From NCBI GenBank assembly GCA_045545575.1, contig JAZQBE010000061.1:1-34091 (forward strand): DNA of 34,091 nt. The letters are read 5' to 3'. The notes below the pieces were generated by a model that did no database searches, was not told where the DNA came from, and saw only the letters and a program-made list of their open reading frames with translations. The position numbers and the translations under genes were made by a program. Below are positions 14,911-22,083 of this stretch, one piece after another (positions within the stretch are counted from its first letter, which is position 1; every line of letters starts with the position of its first letter). Source of the stretch: Shuttleworthia sp045545575 (GTDB lineage: Bacteria > Bacillota > Clostridia > Lachnospirales > Lachnospiraceae).

Positions 14911-15867
14911 ATGGAGCAGAACAAGATGGATCAGAACACAAAGCAGGCGATGGAGCAGGCCTATCACATTCCGGCGAACATGCTGCTGGGAAACGCGCTG
15001 TTTTCCGCGGCGCTGAAGGAGCACCTGCCCGGACTGGCGGAGCTTTCCGCGGACCGGCTCGCGCCGAAGACGACGCTGGGGGAACTGAAGGAAATCCTTG
15101 GGGCATCCGACGAGGCCTTTGGCGCCGCGATGGCCGCGGTCGGCGAGGCGGCGAAAAAACTTCAGGAGATTTCCGATCAGGAAGCCCGGGCCTTTGATCC
15201 CGACGTGGATCTTTCGGACGACCATTACCTGTGGGGAACGCCGGAATACAAGGAGCGCTGTGTGCAGAGCATCGAGCGGCGCTATGCCGGCCGCACCGGG
15301 GAGATCGTTTTCTACGGACCGTCGAACATCACGCTGTGGTATTCGCTGGAGAAGGATATGCTTCCGTACGCCGCGCAGAACCACGGCATGGGCGGCTGCA
15401 CGGACGTGGACCTGATGCATTATGCGGACCGGCTGCTGTATCCGTATGTGCCGAAGGTGGTCTTTTTCCAGACCGGGTCGAACGACCTGGCCGAGGGCAT
15501 GACGCCGGAGCAGATTCTGGAAAACAAGAAAAAGATGTACGGGGAGTTTCTGGAGAAGCTGCCGGAGACGGAGCTCGTCGTCATGAGCGGTCTTCCGCTG
15601 CCCGGCCGGCAGCAGTTCTGGCCGGACACGGACCGCACCAATCAGTTCCTGAAGGAAATGTGCGAAACTCATCCGCGGCTGCATTTCATGGACTCGACGG
15701 ACGTGATGTTCGCGGCGGAAGGCGATGCGGACTGCAAGGCGCCCGACGGGCGGTACTTCCGCCGGGATTATTTCCGCATAGACCAGATCCACTTAAACGT
15801 CGAGGGACACAACGCCTGGACGGCGCTGATGAAGGACATGCTTGTGCAGCTGGGGATTACGGCGTAA
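14911..15867 (+). CDS. SGNH/GDSL-type hydrolase
   Basis: The start at 14911 is fixed by GGAGGGGG seven bases upstream; a longer frame from 14839 would run over the promoter. The 318-residue product has an N-terminal helical extension of about 110 residues and then an SGNH hydrolase domain. Catalytic elements are Ser138 in YGPSN, the Gly-Ser-Asn-Asp block in FQTGSNDLAEG, and the Asp291-x2-His294 pair in DQIHLNVEGH. Such enzymes are lipases or, commonly beside glycosidases, carbohydrate esterases that remove acetyl groups (family knowledge). No signal peptide is seen. Its 3' end overlaps the convergent LysR gene by 11 bp. Confidence 0.85.
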   Translation: MEQNKMDQNTKQAMEQAYHIPANMLLGNALFSAALKEHLPGLAELSADRLAPKTTLGELKEILGASDEAFGAAMAAVGEAAKKLQEISDQEARAFDPDVDLSDDHYLWGTPEYKERCVQSIERRYAGRTGEIVFYGPSNITLWYSLEKDMLPYAAQNHGMGGCTDVDLMHYADRLLYPYVPKVVFFQTGSNDLAEGMTPEQILENKKKMYGEFLEKLPETELVVMSGLPLPGRQQFWPDTDRTNQFLKEMCETHPRLHFMDSTDVMFAAEGDADCKAPDGRYFRRDYFRIDQIHLNVEGHNAWTALMKDMLVQLGITA

Positions 15868-16741
15868 GCTCCCGGATGAACGCCCGGGCAGCTTCGGAGA
15901 GACCTCCGTCGGGGGCTGTCGCCAGATAAATGACGCGTTTCGGAGGGAGACTTGCCGTGGGCACGACGGCCAGGTCTCCTTTTTGAATGCCGTCGGCAGC
16001 GGCCATTTCCGGGACAAAGCCGATGCCGAGCCCGGCCGAGACCAGCGGCAGGACCTCGCTCATCGTCTGCACGATACAGGACGGGGTCAGCACCTGTCCC
16101 TCGCCAAGGAACCACCGGTCCAGCAGGCTGCGCACCTGGTTTCTGGATGAGACCGTGATCAGCGGCTGAGACGCGAGCTGTTCCGCGGTCATCGGATCGG
16201 TGCCGGCCCAGACCGAGGACGAAGACGCGACGGGAAGATCCTGAAACTCCCACAGCGGCTGCAGCGAAAAGGAAGCGAAATCCGGCAGGGGAGAGATCAG
16301 CAGGGCAAGTTCGATCCGTCCGTCTGCCAGGAGATGACAGAGTTCTTCCGTCGTCGTCCCGGTGAAGGTGATGCGGACCTGCGGATGCTCCCGGGCAAAG
16401 GTATGAAGGACCTTTGGGAGATAGTAGCGGACGGAGGTTTCCGTCGCACCAATGGACAGAAGATGCGTCTGCGCATCCAGAATCCGGTTTACGGCCTGTT
16501 CGCCTTCCGAAAGCATCCGCGCGGAATCCCGTACACGCTCAAACAGAGCCTCGCCCGCCGCCGTCAGATGCAGCTGGCGTGTCGTGCGCTCGAACAGCGC
16601 GCACCCCAGTTCCGCTTCCAGCTTCCGGACCGACTGGCTGACAGCGGACTGGCTGACGCAGAGCGCATCCGCGGCTTTGGAGAAGCTGCCGGTGCTTGCG
16701 ACATAGAAAAACGTGCGGTAGTATTCAAGATTGGAAATCAT
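15857..16741 (-). CDS. LysR-family transcriptional regulator
   Basis: The 294-residue protein has a winged helix-turn-helix at residues 3-62 (SFSKAADALCVSQSAVSQSV) and a LysR effector domain from about residue 90. It is divergently transcribed from the AEC-family transporter gene with 84 bp between the starts. This is the usual LysR layout, in which the regulator controls the divergent gene in response to a small organic ligand. It converges with the SGNH hydrolase gene and overlaps its end. The ATG at 16741 is preceded on its strand by GGGAGGTCC. The ligand is unknown, but AEC carriers move organic anions or auxin-like compounds (family knowledge). Confidence 0.92.
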   Translation of the reverse strand: MISNLEYYRTFFYVASTGSFSKAADALCVSQSAVSQSVRKLEAELGCALFERTTRQLHLTAAGEALFERVRDSARMLSEGEQAVNRILDAQTHLLSIGATETSVRYYLPKVLHTFAREHPQVRITFTGTTTEELCHLLADGRIELALLISPLPDFASFSLQPLWEFQDLPVASSSSVWAGTDPMTAEQLASQPLITVSSRNQVRSLLDRWFLGEGQVLTPSCIVQTMSEVLPLVSAGLGIGFVPEMAAADGIQKGDLAVVPTASLPPKRVIYLATAPDGGLSEAARAFIRELTP

Positions 16742-16769
16742 ACAGGACCTCCCGAACCACGGAAACAGG

Positions 16770-16781
16770 ACTGTGTACAGT
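16770..16781. promoter_or_regulatory. Palindrome between the LysR and AEC genes, candidate operator
   Basis: ACTGTGTACAGT has 5-bp arms (ACTGT/ACAGT) around GT. It lies in the 84-bp divergent gap and overlaps the -10 box of the LysR promoter, so it could serve LysR autoregulation and control of the carrier. Confidence 0.45.
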
Positions 16782-16807
16782 ATAGTTTATTTCAGACAGA
16801 GCGGCAA
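16779..16807 (-). promoter_or_regulatory. Promoter of the LysR gene
   Basis: On the minus strand TTGCCG (16807-16802) and TATACT (16784-16779) are 17 bp apart. The start site would fall near 16772, beside the ACTGTGTACAGT palindrome. Confidence 0.65.
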
Positions 16808-16825
16808 CGAAGAGGGATGTACACG

Positions 16826-17827
16826 ATGGAACTGCTGACATTACAGGTGACGATTTTTTCATTGATTGCGGTGGGCTTTCTGCTGAAGCGGATTCGCCTG
16901 ATCGGCGTGGAGGGGCAGAAGAATATCACGGATCTGGTAATCAACGTGGTGCTGCCGTGCAATATCGTCACCAGCTTTGCCGTCGATCTCGGTACGGATA
17001 TGGTCCGCGACGGCATCGCGATCCTTTTGATTTCCATCGCGCTTCAGGCATCGATGATGCTGTACGGACACTTTCTGTTCCGGAGGGACAATCCGGATCA
17101 TCACGTCAACGTCGCCTATGCCATGATCAGCTCCAACGCCGGATTTCTCGGCAATCCCATCGCGGAAGGCGTCTTCGGCGCTACCGGCCTGGCCTTGGCC
17201 AGCATTTACCTGATTCCGCAGCGCATCATGATGTGGTCGGAAGGCATCCGCATGTATTCGAGCCGGCCGGCGGAGACCGGCAGGAATTCCGGAACGGCTG
17301 CCGGGATGGAAACCGGGACGATCCCCAGGATAAAAACCGGGACAGAACAAAAAGAAGCCGCCGTTTCCAACGGGCAGCTTCTGAAAAAAGTACTGACACA
17401 TCCCTGCATTATCGCCTGCGCCATCGGCATCGTCCTGATGGCATTCGGCATCGATCTGCCCCCGGTCATTATGACCCCGGTGCAGACTTTGGGCCGCTGC
17501 AATACGGCGCTGTCCATGCTGGTGATCGGCATGATCCTCGCGGAAATCGATCTGCCCACCCTGGTGGACCGTGAAGTGATCTACTACACGATCCACCGCC
17601 TGGTAATCGTACCGCTGATCCTGTATCTGATCCTGGGCCTGCTGCCTGTGAGCCCCCTCGTGCGCGGGGTATCGACCCTGCTCGCCGCCATGCCCGCCGC
17701 CGCGACGACAAGCATGCTCGCCGTCAAATACGACCGTGATCCGCACTTCGCGACGCGGTTGGTCATCTTCTCCACGCTGTGCTCGATCCCGGCGATCCTG
17801 ATCTGGAGCATGATCCTTCAGGTGTAG
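16826..17827 (+). CDS. AEC-family transporter (auxin efflux carrier-like)
   Basis: The 333-residue protein has about ten hydrophobic segments in the AEC arrangement, with the conserved early stretch ITDLVINVVLPCNIVTSF. A hydrophilic central loop (about residues 150-190) separates the two halves. AEC proteins are secondary carriers for malate, malonate or other organic anions in bacteria (family knowledge). ATG 16826 is nine bases after AGAGGG; an ATG at 16817 touches that site and is less likely. The long open frame upstream runs antisense through the LysR gene and is not coding. The divergent LysR gene is the probable regulator. The gene ends at 17827 in front of palindromic element A, which separates it from the convergent pyrG gene. 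Confidence 0.85.
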   Translation: MELLTLQVTIFSLIAVGFLLKRIRLIGVEGQKNITDLVINVVLPCNIVTSFAVDLGTDMVRDGIAILLISIALQASMMLYGHFLFRRDNPDHHVNVAYAMISSNAGFLGNPIAEGVFGATGLALASIYLIPQRIMMWSEGIRMYSSRPAETGRNSGTAAGMETGTIPRIKTGTEQKEAAVSNGQLLKKVLTHPCIIACAIGIVLMAFGIDLPPVIMTPVQTLGRCNTALSMLVIGMILAEIDLPTLVDREVIYYTIHRLVIVPLILYLILGLLPVSPLVRGVSTLLAAMPAAATTSMLAVKYDRDPHFATRLVIFSTLCSIPAILIWSMILQV

Positions 17828-17829
17828 CA

Positions 17830-17884
17830 AAAAGTGGAACGGGTGCCTGACCCCCGTTCCACTTTTGGGTCAGGCACCCGTTCC
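17830..17884. repeat. GTCAGGCAC-loop palindromic element, copy A
   Basis: AAAAGTGGAACGGG (17830-17843) pairs perfectly with CCCGTTCCACTTTT (17853-17866) around the loop TGCCTGACC, a 14-bp stem flanked by A and T runs. A further half-copy (GGGTCAGGCACCCGTTCC, 17867-17884) follows and extends into the pyrG coding end. The element lies between two convergent genes and could work as a terminator on both strands. Confidence 0.85.
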
Positions 17885-19579
17885 GGTTTTCAGTGCCGCC
17901 GCGACGAGTCCGACGAACAGCGGGTGCGCGCGGTTGGGCCTGGACTTGAATTCGGGGTGGGCCTGGGTGGCGATATAGTAGGGATGTTCCGGCAGCTCGA
18001 TCATTTCCACAATCCGACGGTCGGGAGACTGTCCGCACAGCACCATTCCGGCGGCAGTCAGGGCATCCCGGTAATCATTATTGACTTCATAGCGATGACG
18101 GTGGCGCTCGGAGATGATCAGAGGATGTGCGGTTTTGCTGCCCGCCGCATAAAGCTGTTCGCCGAGACTTCCTGACGCAAGTTCGCAGGGATACGCTCCG
18201 AGCCGCAGGGTTCCGCCCAGATCCGTGACGCCCTTCTGATCCGGCATCAGGTCGATGACGGGATGGGTGGTTTCAGGCGAAAGCTCGGTGCTGTTGGCGT
18301 CTGCGTATCCCAGCACGTTCCGGGCAAATGCCACCACGGCCATCTGCATGCCTAAGCAGATGCCCAGGTACGGAATACACTGTGTGCGGGCATATTCCGC
18401 GGCAAGAATCATCCCTTCCGTTCCGCGGGCGCCGAAACCGCCGGGGATCAGGATGCCATCGGTGCCGGAAAGCATGGCATCCGCACCGCGTTCCTCCACG
18501 TCTTCCGATTCCACCCAGCGGATGGATACATCGGCATGATTGGCAATGCCCGCGTGCTTTAAGGATTCCACCACGCTTAAATAGGCGTCATGCAGCGCCG
18601 TGTATTTCCCCACGATGGCAATTTCCACCTTGCGGGAAGGCTGATGCAGCACATCCGTCAGGGCACGCCATTCTTTCAGATCCGGTTCTTTCTGCGGCAA
18701 CTGTAAAATGTCGAGCACGTTTTCGGCCAGCCGCTCTTTTTCCATCATCAGCGGAACTTCATACAGGGACGGCGCGTCCAGGTTCTGCAGCACGCGATTG
18801 GGCGGCACGTTGCAGAAGAGGGCGATCTTTTTCCGCACGTCCTCTGTAACCGGCACTTCCGTGCGGCAGACGATGACGTCGGCATGCAGACCCATGCCCT
18901 GCAGTTCCCGCACGCTCATCTGGGTGGGCTTCGTCTTCAATTCACCGGACATCTTCAGATAGGGAAGCAGCGTGACGTGCACCAGCGCCGTCTGGCCTTC
19001 GCCCTGCTCATGGCGGAACTGCCGGATGGCCTCTAAAAACGGCTGGCTTTCTATGTCGCCGACGGTTCCGCCCACTTCGATGATGACGATGCGGTCCGCA
19101 TCGGCGCCTTTCGGATCTGAACCCGAGGCATCGGTCCGGGCATCCGTAGCAGCGGTCCGCAGAAACGATCCTTCGCCGTAGATGCCGTTCATCCCCGGAT
19201 AAAAGCTGTTCTTGATCTCGTTGGTGATGTGTGGAATCACCTGCACGGTTCCGCCGCCGTAATCGCCCCGCCGCTCCTTGTTGAGCACCGACCAGTAGAT
19301 CTTGCCCGACGTCACGTTGGCGTGGCAGTCGAGGGATTCGTCGATGAACCGCTCGTAGTGGCCGAGATCGAGATCGGTTTCCGTGCCGTCGTCCGTCACA
19401 AAGACCTCCCCGTGCTGGATCGGGTTCATCGTGCCCGGATCCACGTTGATGTACGGATCGAATTTCTGCATCGTGACGGAATAGCCGCGCGCTTTTAAAA
19501 GGCGCCCTAAGGATGCGGCCGTGATGCCCTTGCCCAGACCGGATACGACGCCGCCGGTGACAAATACATACTTGGTCAT
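17870..19579 (-). CDS. pyrG: CTP synthase
   Basis: The 569-residue enzyme converts UTP, ATP and glutamine to CTP in the cytoplasm. The N-terminal synthetase domain begins TKYVFVTGGVVSGLGKG and contains QKFDPYINVDPGTMNP and the EVGGTVGDIES loop. The C-terminal glutamine amidotransferase domain holds the nucleophile Cys408 in LGICLGMQ, plus ERHRHRYEVN and a late His-Pro-Glu. It is about 25-30 residues longer than the usual 535-545. The extra residues form an Ala/Thr/Asp-rich insertion at roughly residues 126-162, just before EVGGTVGDIES. The last residues (Gly-Thr-Gly-Ala) and the stop codon lie inside a repeat element. Upstream is a leader of the CTP-sensing attenuation type. The ATG at 19579 is preceded by GGAGGCAATCC on its strand. 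Confidence 0.97.
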   Translation of the reverse strand: MTKYVFVTGGVVSGLGKGITAASLGRLLKARGYSVTMQKFDPYINVDPGTMNPIQHGEVFVTDDGTETDLDLGHYERFIDESLDCHANVTSGKIYWSVLNKERRGDYGGGTVQVIPHITNEIKNSFYPGMNGIYGEGSFLRTAATDARTDASGSDPKGADADRIVIIEVGGTVGDIESQPFLEAIRQFRHEQGEGQTALVHVTLLPYLKMSGELKTKPTQMSVRELQGMGLHADVIVCRTEVPVTEDVRKKIALFCNVPPNRVLQNLDAPSLYEVPLMMEKERLAENVLDILQLPQKEPDLKEWRALTDVLHQPSRKVEIAIVGKYTALHDAYLSVVESLKHAGIANHADVSIRWVESEDVEERGADAMLSGTDGILIPGGFGARGTEGMILAAEYARTQCIPYLGICLGMQMAVVAFARNVLGYADANSTELSPETTHPVIDLMPDQKGVTDLGGTLRLGAYPCELASGSLGEQLYAAGSKTAHPLIISERHRHRYEVNNDYRDALTAAGMVLCGQSPDRRIVEMIELPEHPYYIATQAHPEFKSRPNRAHPLFVGLVAAALKTGTGA

Positions 19580-19604
19580 GGATTGCCTCCGTTTCTAAAA
19601 AACA

Positions 19605-19639
19605 AAAAAGCTCCCATTCGGGGAGCCCTTATAACTATA
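19605..19639 (-). promoter_or_regulatory. pyrG promoter and CTP-sensing attenuator
   Basis: On the minus strand the -10 box TATAGT (19639-19634) is followed by a start region reading GGGCTCCC from 19628. GCTCCC (19626-19621) then pairs with GGGAGC (19615-19610) across the loop CGAAT, and a run of T follows. In Bacillus subtilis low CTP makes RNA polymerase add extra G residues after a GGGC start, and the G tail blocks the terminator by pairing with the C/U-rich 5' arm (established for pyrG). The same elements are present here. No good -35 box was found. Confidence 0.85.
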
Positions 19640-19722
19640 ACTTATAGCAGACGCATGTGGCTATGCAGTGTGGGAATAGAATGTATAACAGAAAGCGGAA
19701 CCGGGGTTTGTTTGACCCGCCG

Positions 19723-19755
19723 AAGCGGAACAGGGGTCAGGCACCCGTTCCGCTT
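19723..19755. repeat. GTCAGGCAC-loop palindromic element, copy B
   Basis: AAGCGGAAC plus GGG (19723-19735, with A19732 bulged) pairs with CCCGTTCCGCTT (19744-19755) around GTCAGGCA. A degenerate relative lies just before it (about 19692-19718, AAGCGGAACCGGGG and TTTGACCC). Unlike copies A and C it sits in a divergent intergenic region, and its end overlaps the -35 box of the phosphatase promoter. Confidence 0.8.
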
Positions 19756-19782
19756 GCCCGAACGGCTGCTTTCGTGTATGAT
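19754..19782 (+). promoter_or_regulatory. Promoter of the protein phosphatase gene
   Basis: TTGCCC (19754-19759) and TATGAT (19777-19782) are separated by 17 bp. The first two bases of the -35 box belong to palindromic element B. Confidence 0.7.
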
Positions 19783-19837
19783 TTCTGAAAAGACCATCGT
19801 GCCTGCTTCGCGTAAAGCAGAGGAACCGGGAGGAATT

Positions 19838-20758
19838 ATGGTACAGATGAACACCATGCCGGCCGACGTGCTGGAACACTACAAGGAAATCACGGCGATT
19901 CCGCTGTCCTTAAACAATGCCCGCCAGCTGGGCGGTCTGCCGCTGAAAAACGGACGCCGCATCAAGGAAGGTCTGCTGCTTCGCACCACCCAGCTGATGG
20001 ACGCGACGGAAGAGGATCTGCGCAAGCTGCAGGAGGATTACCACCTTTCTCTGATTCTGGACATGCGCGATCCGACGGAGTATTCGCGGATGCCGGATCC
20101 GGAGATTCCCGGCGCGAAGTGGGTGCCTGCGCCGATCATCGATTTCAATTTCATCAAGGAAAGCATGGCGGCCCGTTTCCAGGGACACATCGACGATATC
20201 CCCGGGAACGATATTGACCCCGAACACCCCGATCCGGAAAAAGTTATGGATCTGATGATCTACATGGCCCGCAAAAGCCGGGCCGAGGGGCAGGGATACA
20301 TGGGCATGGACGGCGGCGTCTATGCCGCCTATGTCGCCAGCCCCTACGGTCAGGAGAACCTCGGCGTATTCTTCCACGAACTGGCGGCCAACGACAAGGG
20401 CGCGGTGCTCTGGCACTGCTTTACCGGAAAAGACCGCACTGGCATCGCCTCCGGCCTGATTCTCGAAGTGCTCGGCGCCGACTGGGAGACCATCACCATC
20501 GATTACGAAATCAGCAACCTGTATTTTGCTGAAAACGTGGCCGGAGTGGAAACGAAGCTGCGCGCAAAGGGTGTGGAGGAAGACCTTCTTCCGTCGATGT
20601 GCGGAACCATGGCCGGCGTGTACCTGCCGATGATGGAAAGCGCCTGGCGTTACATGAAGGAAACCTGGGGCGGCCCGATCGGCTACCTGACCGGCGCCTG
20701 CGGCGTGACGGAAGAGGAACTGGAAACGATCCGGGAGCGCTATTCCGAACCGGCGTAA
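19838..20758 (+). CDS. CX5R tyrosine/serine protein phosphatase
   Basis: The start at 19838 follows GGGAGGAATT; upstream in-frame sequence would cross the promoter. The 306-residue product has the phosphatase loop HCFTGKDRTG with catalytic Cys194 and Arg200. LSLNNARQLGGLP near the N terminus and LILDMRDPTEY are typical of the Y_phosphatase3 group, which includes secreted MptpB-like and many cytoplasmic Firmicute enzymes (family knowledge). Lys in the loop (Gly-Lys-Asp-Arg) is a feature of this group and is linked to phosphoinositide or broad activity. No signal peptide is seen. The gene stands alone, converging with the NTF2-like gene over element C. Confidence 0.88.
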   Translation: MVQMNTMPADVLEHYKEITAIPLSLNNARQLGGLPLKNGRRIKEGLLLRTTQLMDATEEDLRKLQEDYHLSLILDMRDPTEYSRMPDPEIPGAKWVPAPIIDFNFIKESMAARFQGHIDDIPGNDIDPEHPDPEKVMDLMIYMARKSRAEGQGYMGMDGGVYAAYVASPYGQENLGVFFHELAANDKGAVLWHCFTGKDRTGIASGLILEVLGADWETITIDYEISNLYFAENVAGVETKLRAKGVEEDLLPSMCGTMAGVYLPMMESAWRYMKETWGGPIGYLTGACGVTEEELETIRERYSEPA

Positions 20759-20760
20759 AC

Positions 20761-20789
20761 GCGGAACGGGGGCCAGGCACCCGTTCCGC
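20761..20789. repeat. GTCAGGCAC-loop palindromic element, copy C
   Basis: GCGGAACGGG (20761-20770) pairs perfectly with CCCGTTCCGC (20780-20789) around GGCCAGGCA. It fills nearly the whole 31-bp gap between two convergent stop codons. It lacks a strong T run, so it would be a weak intrinsic terminator at best. Confidence 0.85.
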
Positions 20790-21773
20790 TTATGACGTCC
20801 AGCGGGCGTCCATTTTGACATCGTCACCGTCTTCGACGAAGTGGATGTGTTCCATCATGTCGGCAGCGTAACGCTCACCGGTGGCCGGATCGATTCTGGT
20901 CACGCGGTAGTGAATGGCTGCGCGGTCGCCGCTGACGATCAGGCTGTCGAAGAAGACGCGCTTCATGCCGTCCTGTTCCATGCGCTCCTTTTCGGTCGCT
21001 TTGTAAGTGTTCAGATCCTGTTCCGTCAGATACAGATTGCGGCTGAAGCTGTCTGTCGCCATGCTGTCGGTATAGGCTTCCCAGGCTTCATAGCCGGCGT
21101 TCCAGGCATCAAATTCCTTTAAGACGGCCATGCGGATTTTTTCGGCCAGCGGGGTCTTAAAGGTGGTCGGATACTTCACCGGGTATTTGACCGTCAGGTC
21201 GTCGGTTTCCGGGATCACGGTGTCGAGCACTTCCTTCATAACCGCTTCCTGAATCGCCTTGCCTTCCGGATTCTGGATGCGGGAAAGCATGTCATAGTCC
21301 TCGGCGCGGATGCCGGCCCAGCCTTCCACCACGCGGGCGCCCATCTCTTCGCCGTAATCGTGGAACTTTACAAATTCCATGACGGATCCCGGATGCTCCA
21401 CACCGTCGGCGCCGGTGGTGCTGATGGCGTAGTGGATGGCGGTCCAGTCGTCCACGATCAGCATATCGTAGAAATCGCCCATCATGATGGGGTTGCGCTT
21501 TAAGGTGCCGAACATGGCCATCTGATACTCCTGCAGCGTCAGACGCACACTGTGGACGTTGTAGATGGAATCGTTTGTGTAAAGGGTGTTGCCCCATTCC
21601 TTCCACGCGTCGAACCCGCGGTTCCAGTTCTCAAATCCGTTTAAGAGACGGTTCTGAATTTTCTTTTCCATGTCGGTGTCCACCGGGGTGGGATATTTGA
21701 CCTGGAATTTCTCTGCCATCATCTTCGTGTTCTCTTCGCCAAGTAAAATGACCATTTCCTGTGCTTCGCTCAT
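20790..21773 (-). CDS. Tandem NTF2/SnoaL-like two-domain protein
   Basis: The ATG at 21773 is preceded by AAAGGAGGAAGTC; the longer open frame upstream is non-coding. The 327-residue protein consists of two similar halves, about 30-170 and 205-327. Each contains a Trp-rich helical start (ENWNRGFDAWKEW; EFDAWNAGYEAWEAY), a Thr-Asp-Ser segment, Ala-Ile-His-Tyr and a final Glu-x-Trp or Ala-Arg-Trp strand. This fits the SnoaL/NTF2-like cone fold, often used for small-molecule binding, isomerases or cyclases (family knowledge). The function is unknown. No signal peptide is seen. It is monocistronic and ends at element C. Confidence 0.72.
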   Translation of the reverse strand: MSEAQEMVILLGEENTKMMAEKFQVKYPTPVDTDMEKKIQNRLLNGFENWNRGFDAWKEWGNTLYTNDSIYNVHSVRLTLQEYQMAMFGTLKRNPIMMGDFYDMLIVDDWTAIHYAISTTGADGVEHPGSVMEFVKFHDYGEEMGARVVEGWAGIRAEDYDMLSRIQNPEGKAIQEAVMKEVLDTVIPETDDLTVKYPVKYPTTFKTPLAEKIRMAVLKEFDAWNAGYEAWEAYTDSMATDSFSRNLYLTEQDLNTYKATEKERMEQDGMKRVFFDSLIVSGDRAAIHYRVTRIDPATGERYAADMMEHIHFVEDGDDVKMDARWTS

Positions 21774-21936
21774 GACTTCCTCCTTTTGAAAGTGTGTGTT
21801 TGCTTTGATGATGACAGGATAAACGGGAAATGTAAAGCGAAGGTTAGGAAACTGTTTGGGTTTTGTTAAAGATGCGGGAAGGATGACCGCGGGGGAAGCA
21901 AGATGGCGGAGAGGCGGGGAGTTAAGATCGCGGAAA

Positions 21937-22011
21937 AACCCCGCTTCGCGGGGCACGCGCCTTCGGCGCTGGGTGTGTACGGTTTTGAAATGCTTGATGC
22001 ATTTCAAAACC
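21937..22011. repeat. Cluster of three perfect hairpins upstream of malQ
   Basis: Three hairpins occur in a row: CCCCGC-TTC-GCGGGG (21939-21953), GCGCC-TTC-GGCGC (21957-21969), and GGTTTTGAAATGC-TTGAT-GCATTTCAAAACC (21981-22011). The last has a 13-bp perfect stem, extendable past one bulge by GTGTA/TATAC. They lie in the 310-bp divergent gap between the NTF2-like gene and malQ. The long palindrome ends just before a possible malQ promoter (TATAGT at 22035-22040). Confidence 0.7.
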
Positions 22012-22083
22012 TATACAAATCCCCTCGTTTCGGGTATAGTTATACATGTCGTTTTTGACTTGCATTTGTAAAGGAAGTTTGTG

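Noticed and set aside
16334..16825. N-terminal extension of the AEC carrier
   Set aside because: The frame is antisense to the LysR gene and hydrophilic; the carrier's first membrane segment starts right after 16826.
17834..17884. Element A as a simple pair of terminators only
   Set aside because: The loop sequence is kept in three separate places with changed stems and one copy sits at a promoter, which a plain terminator would not require.
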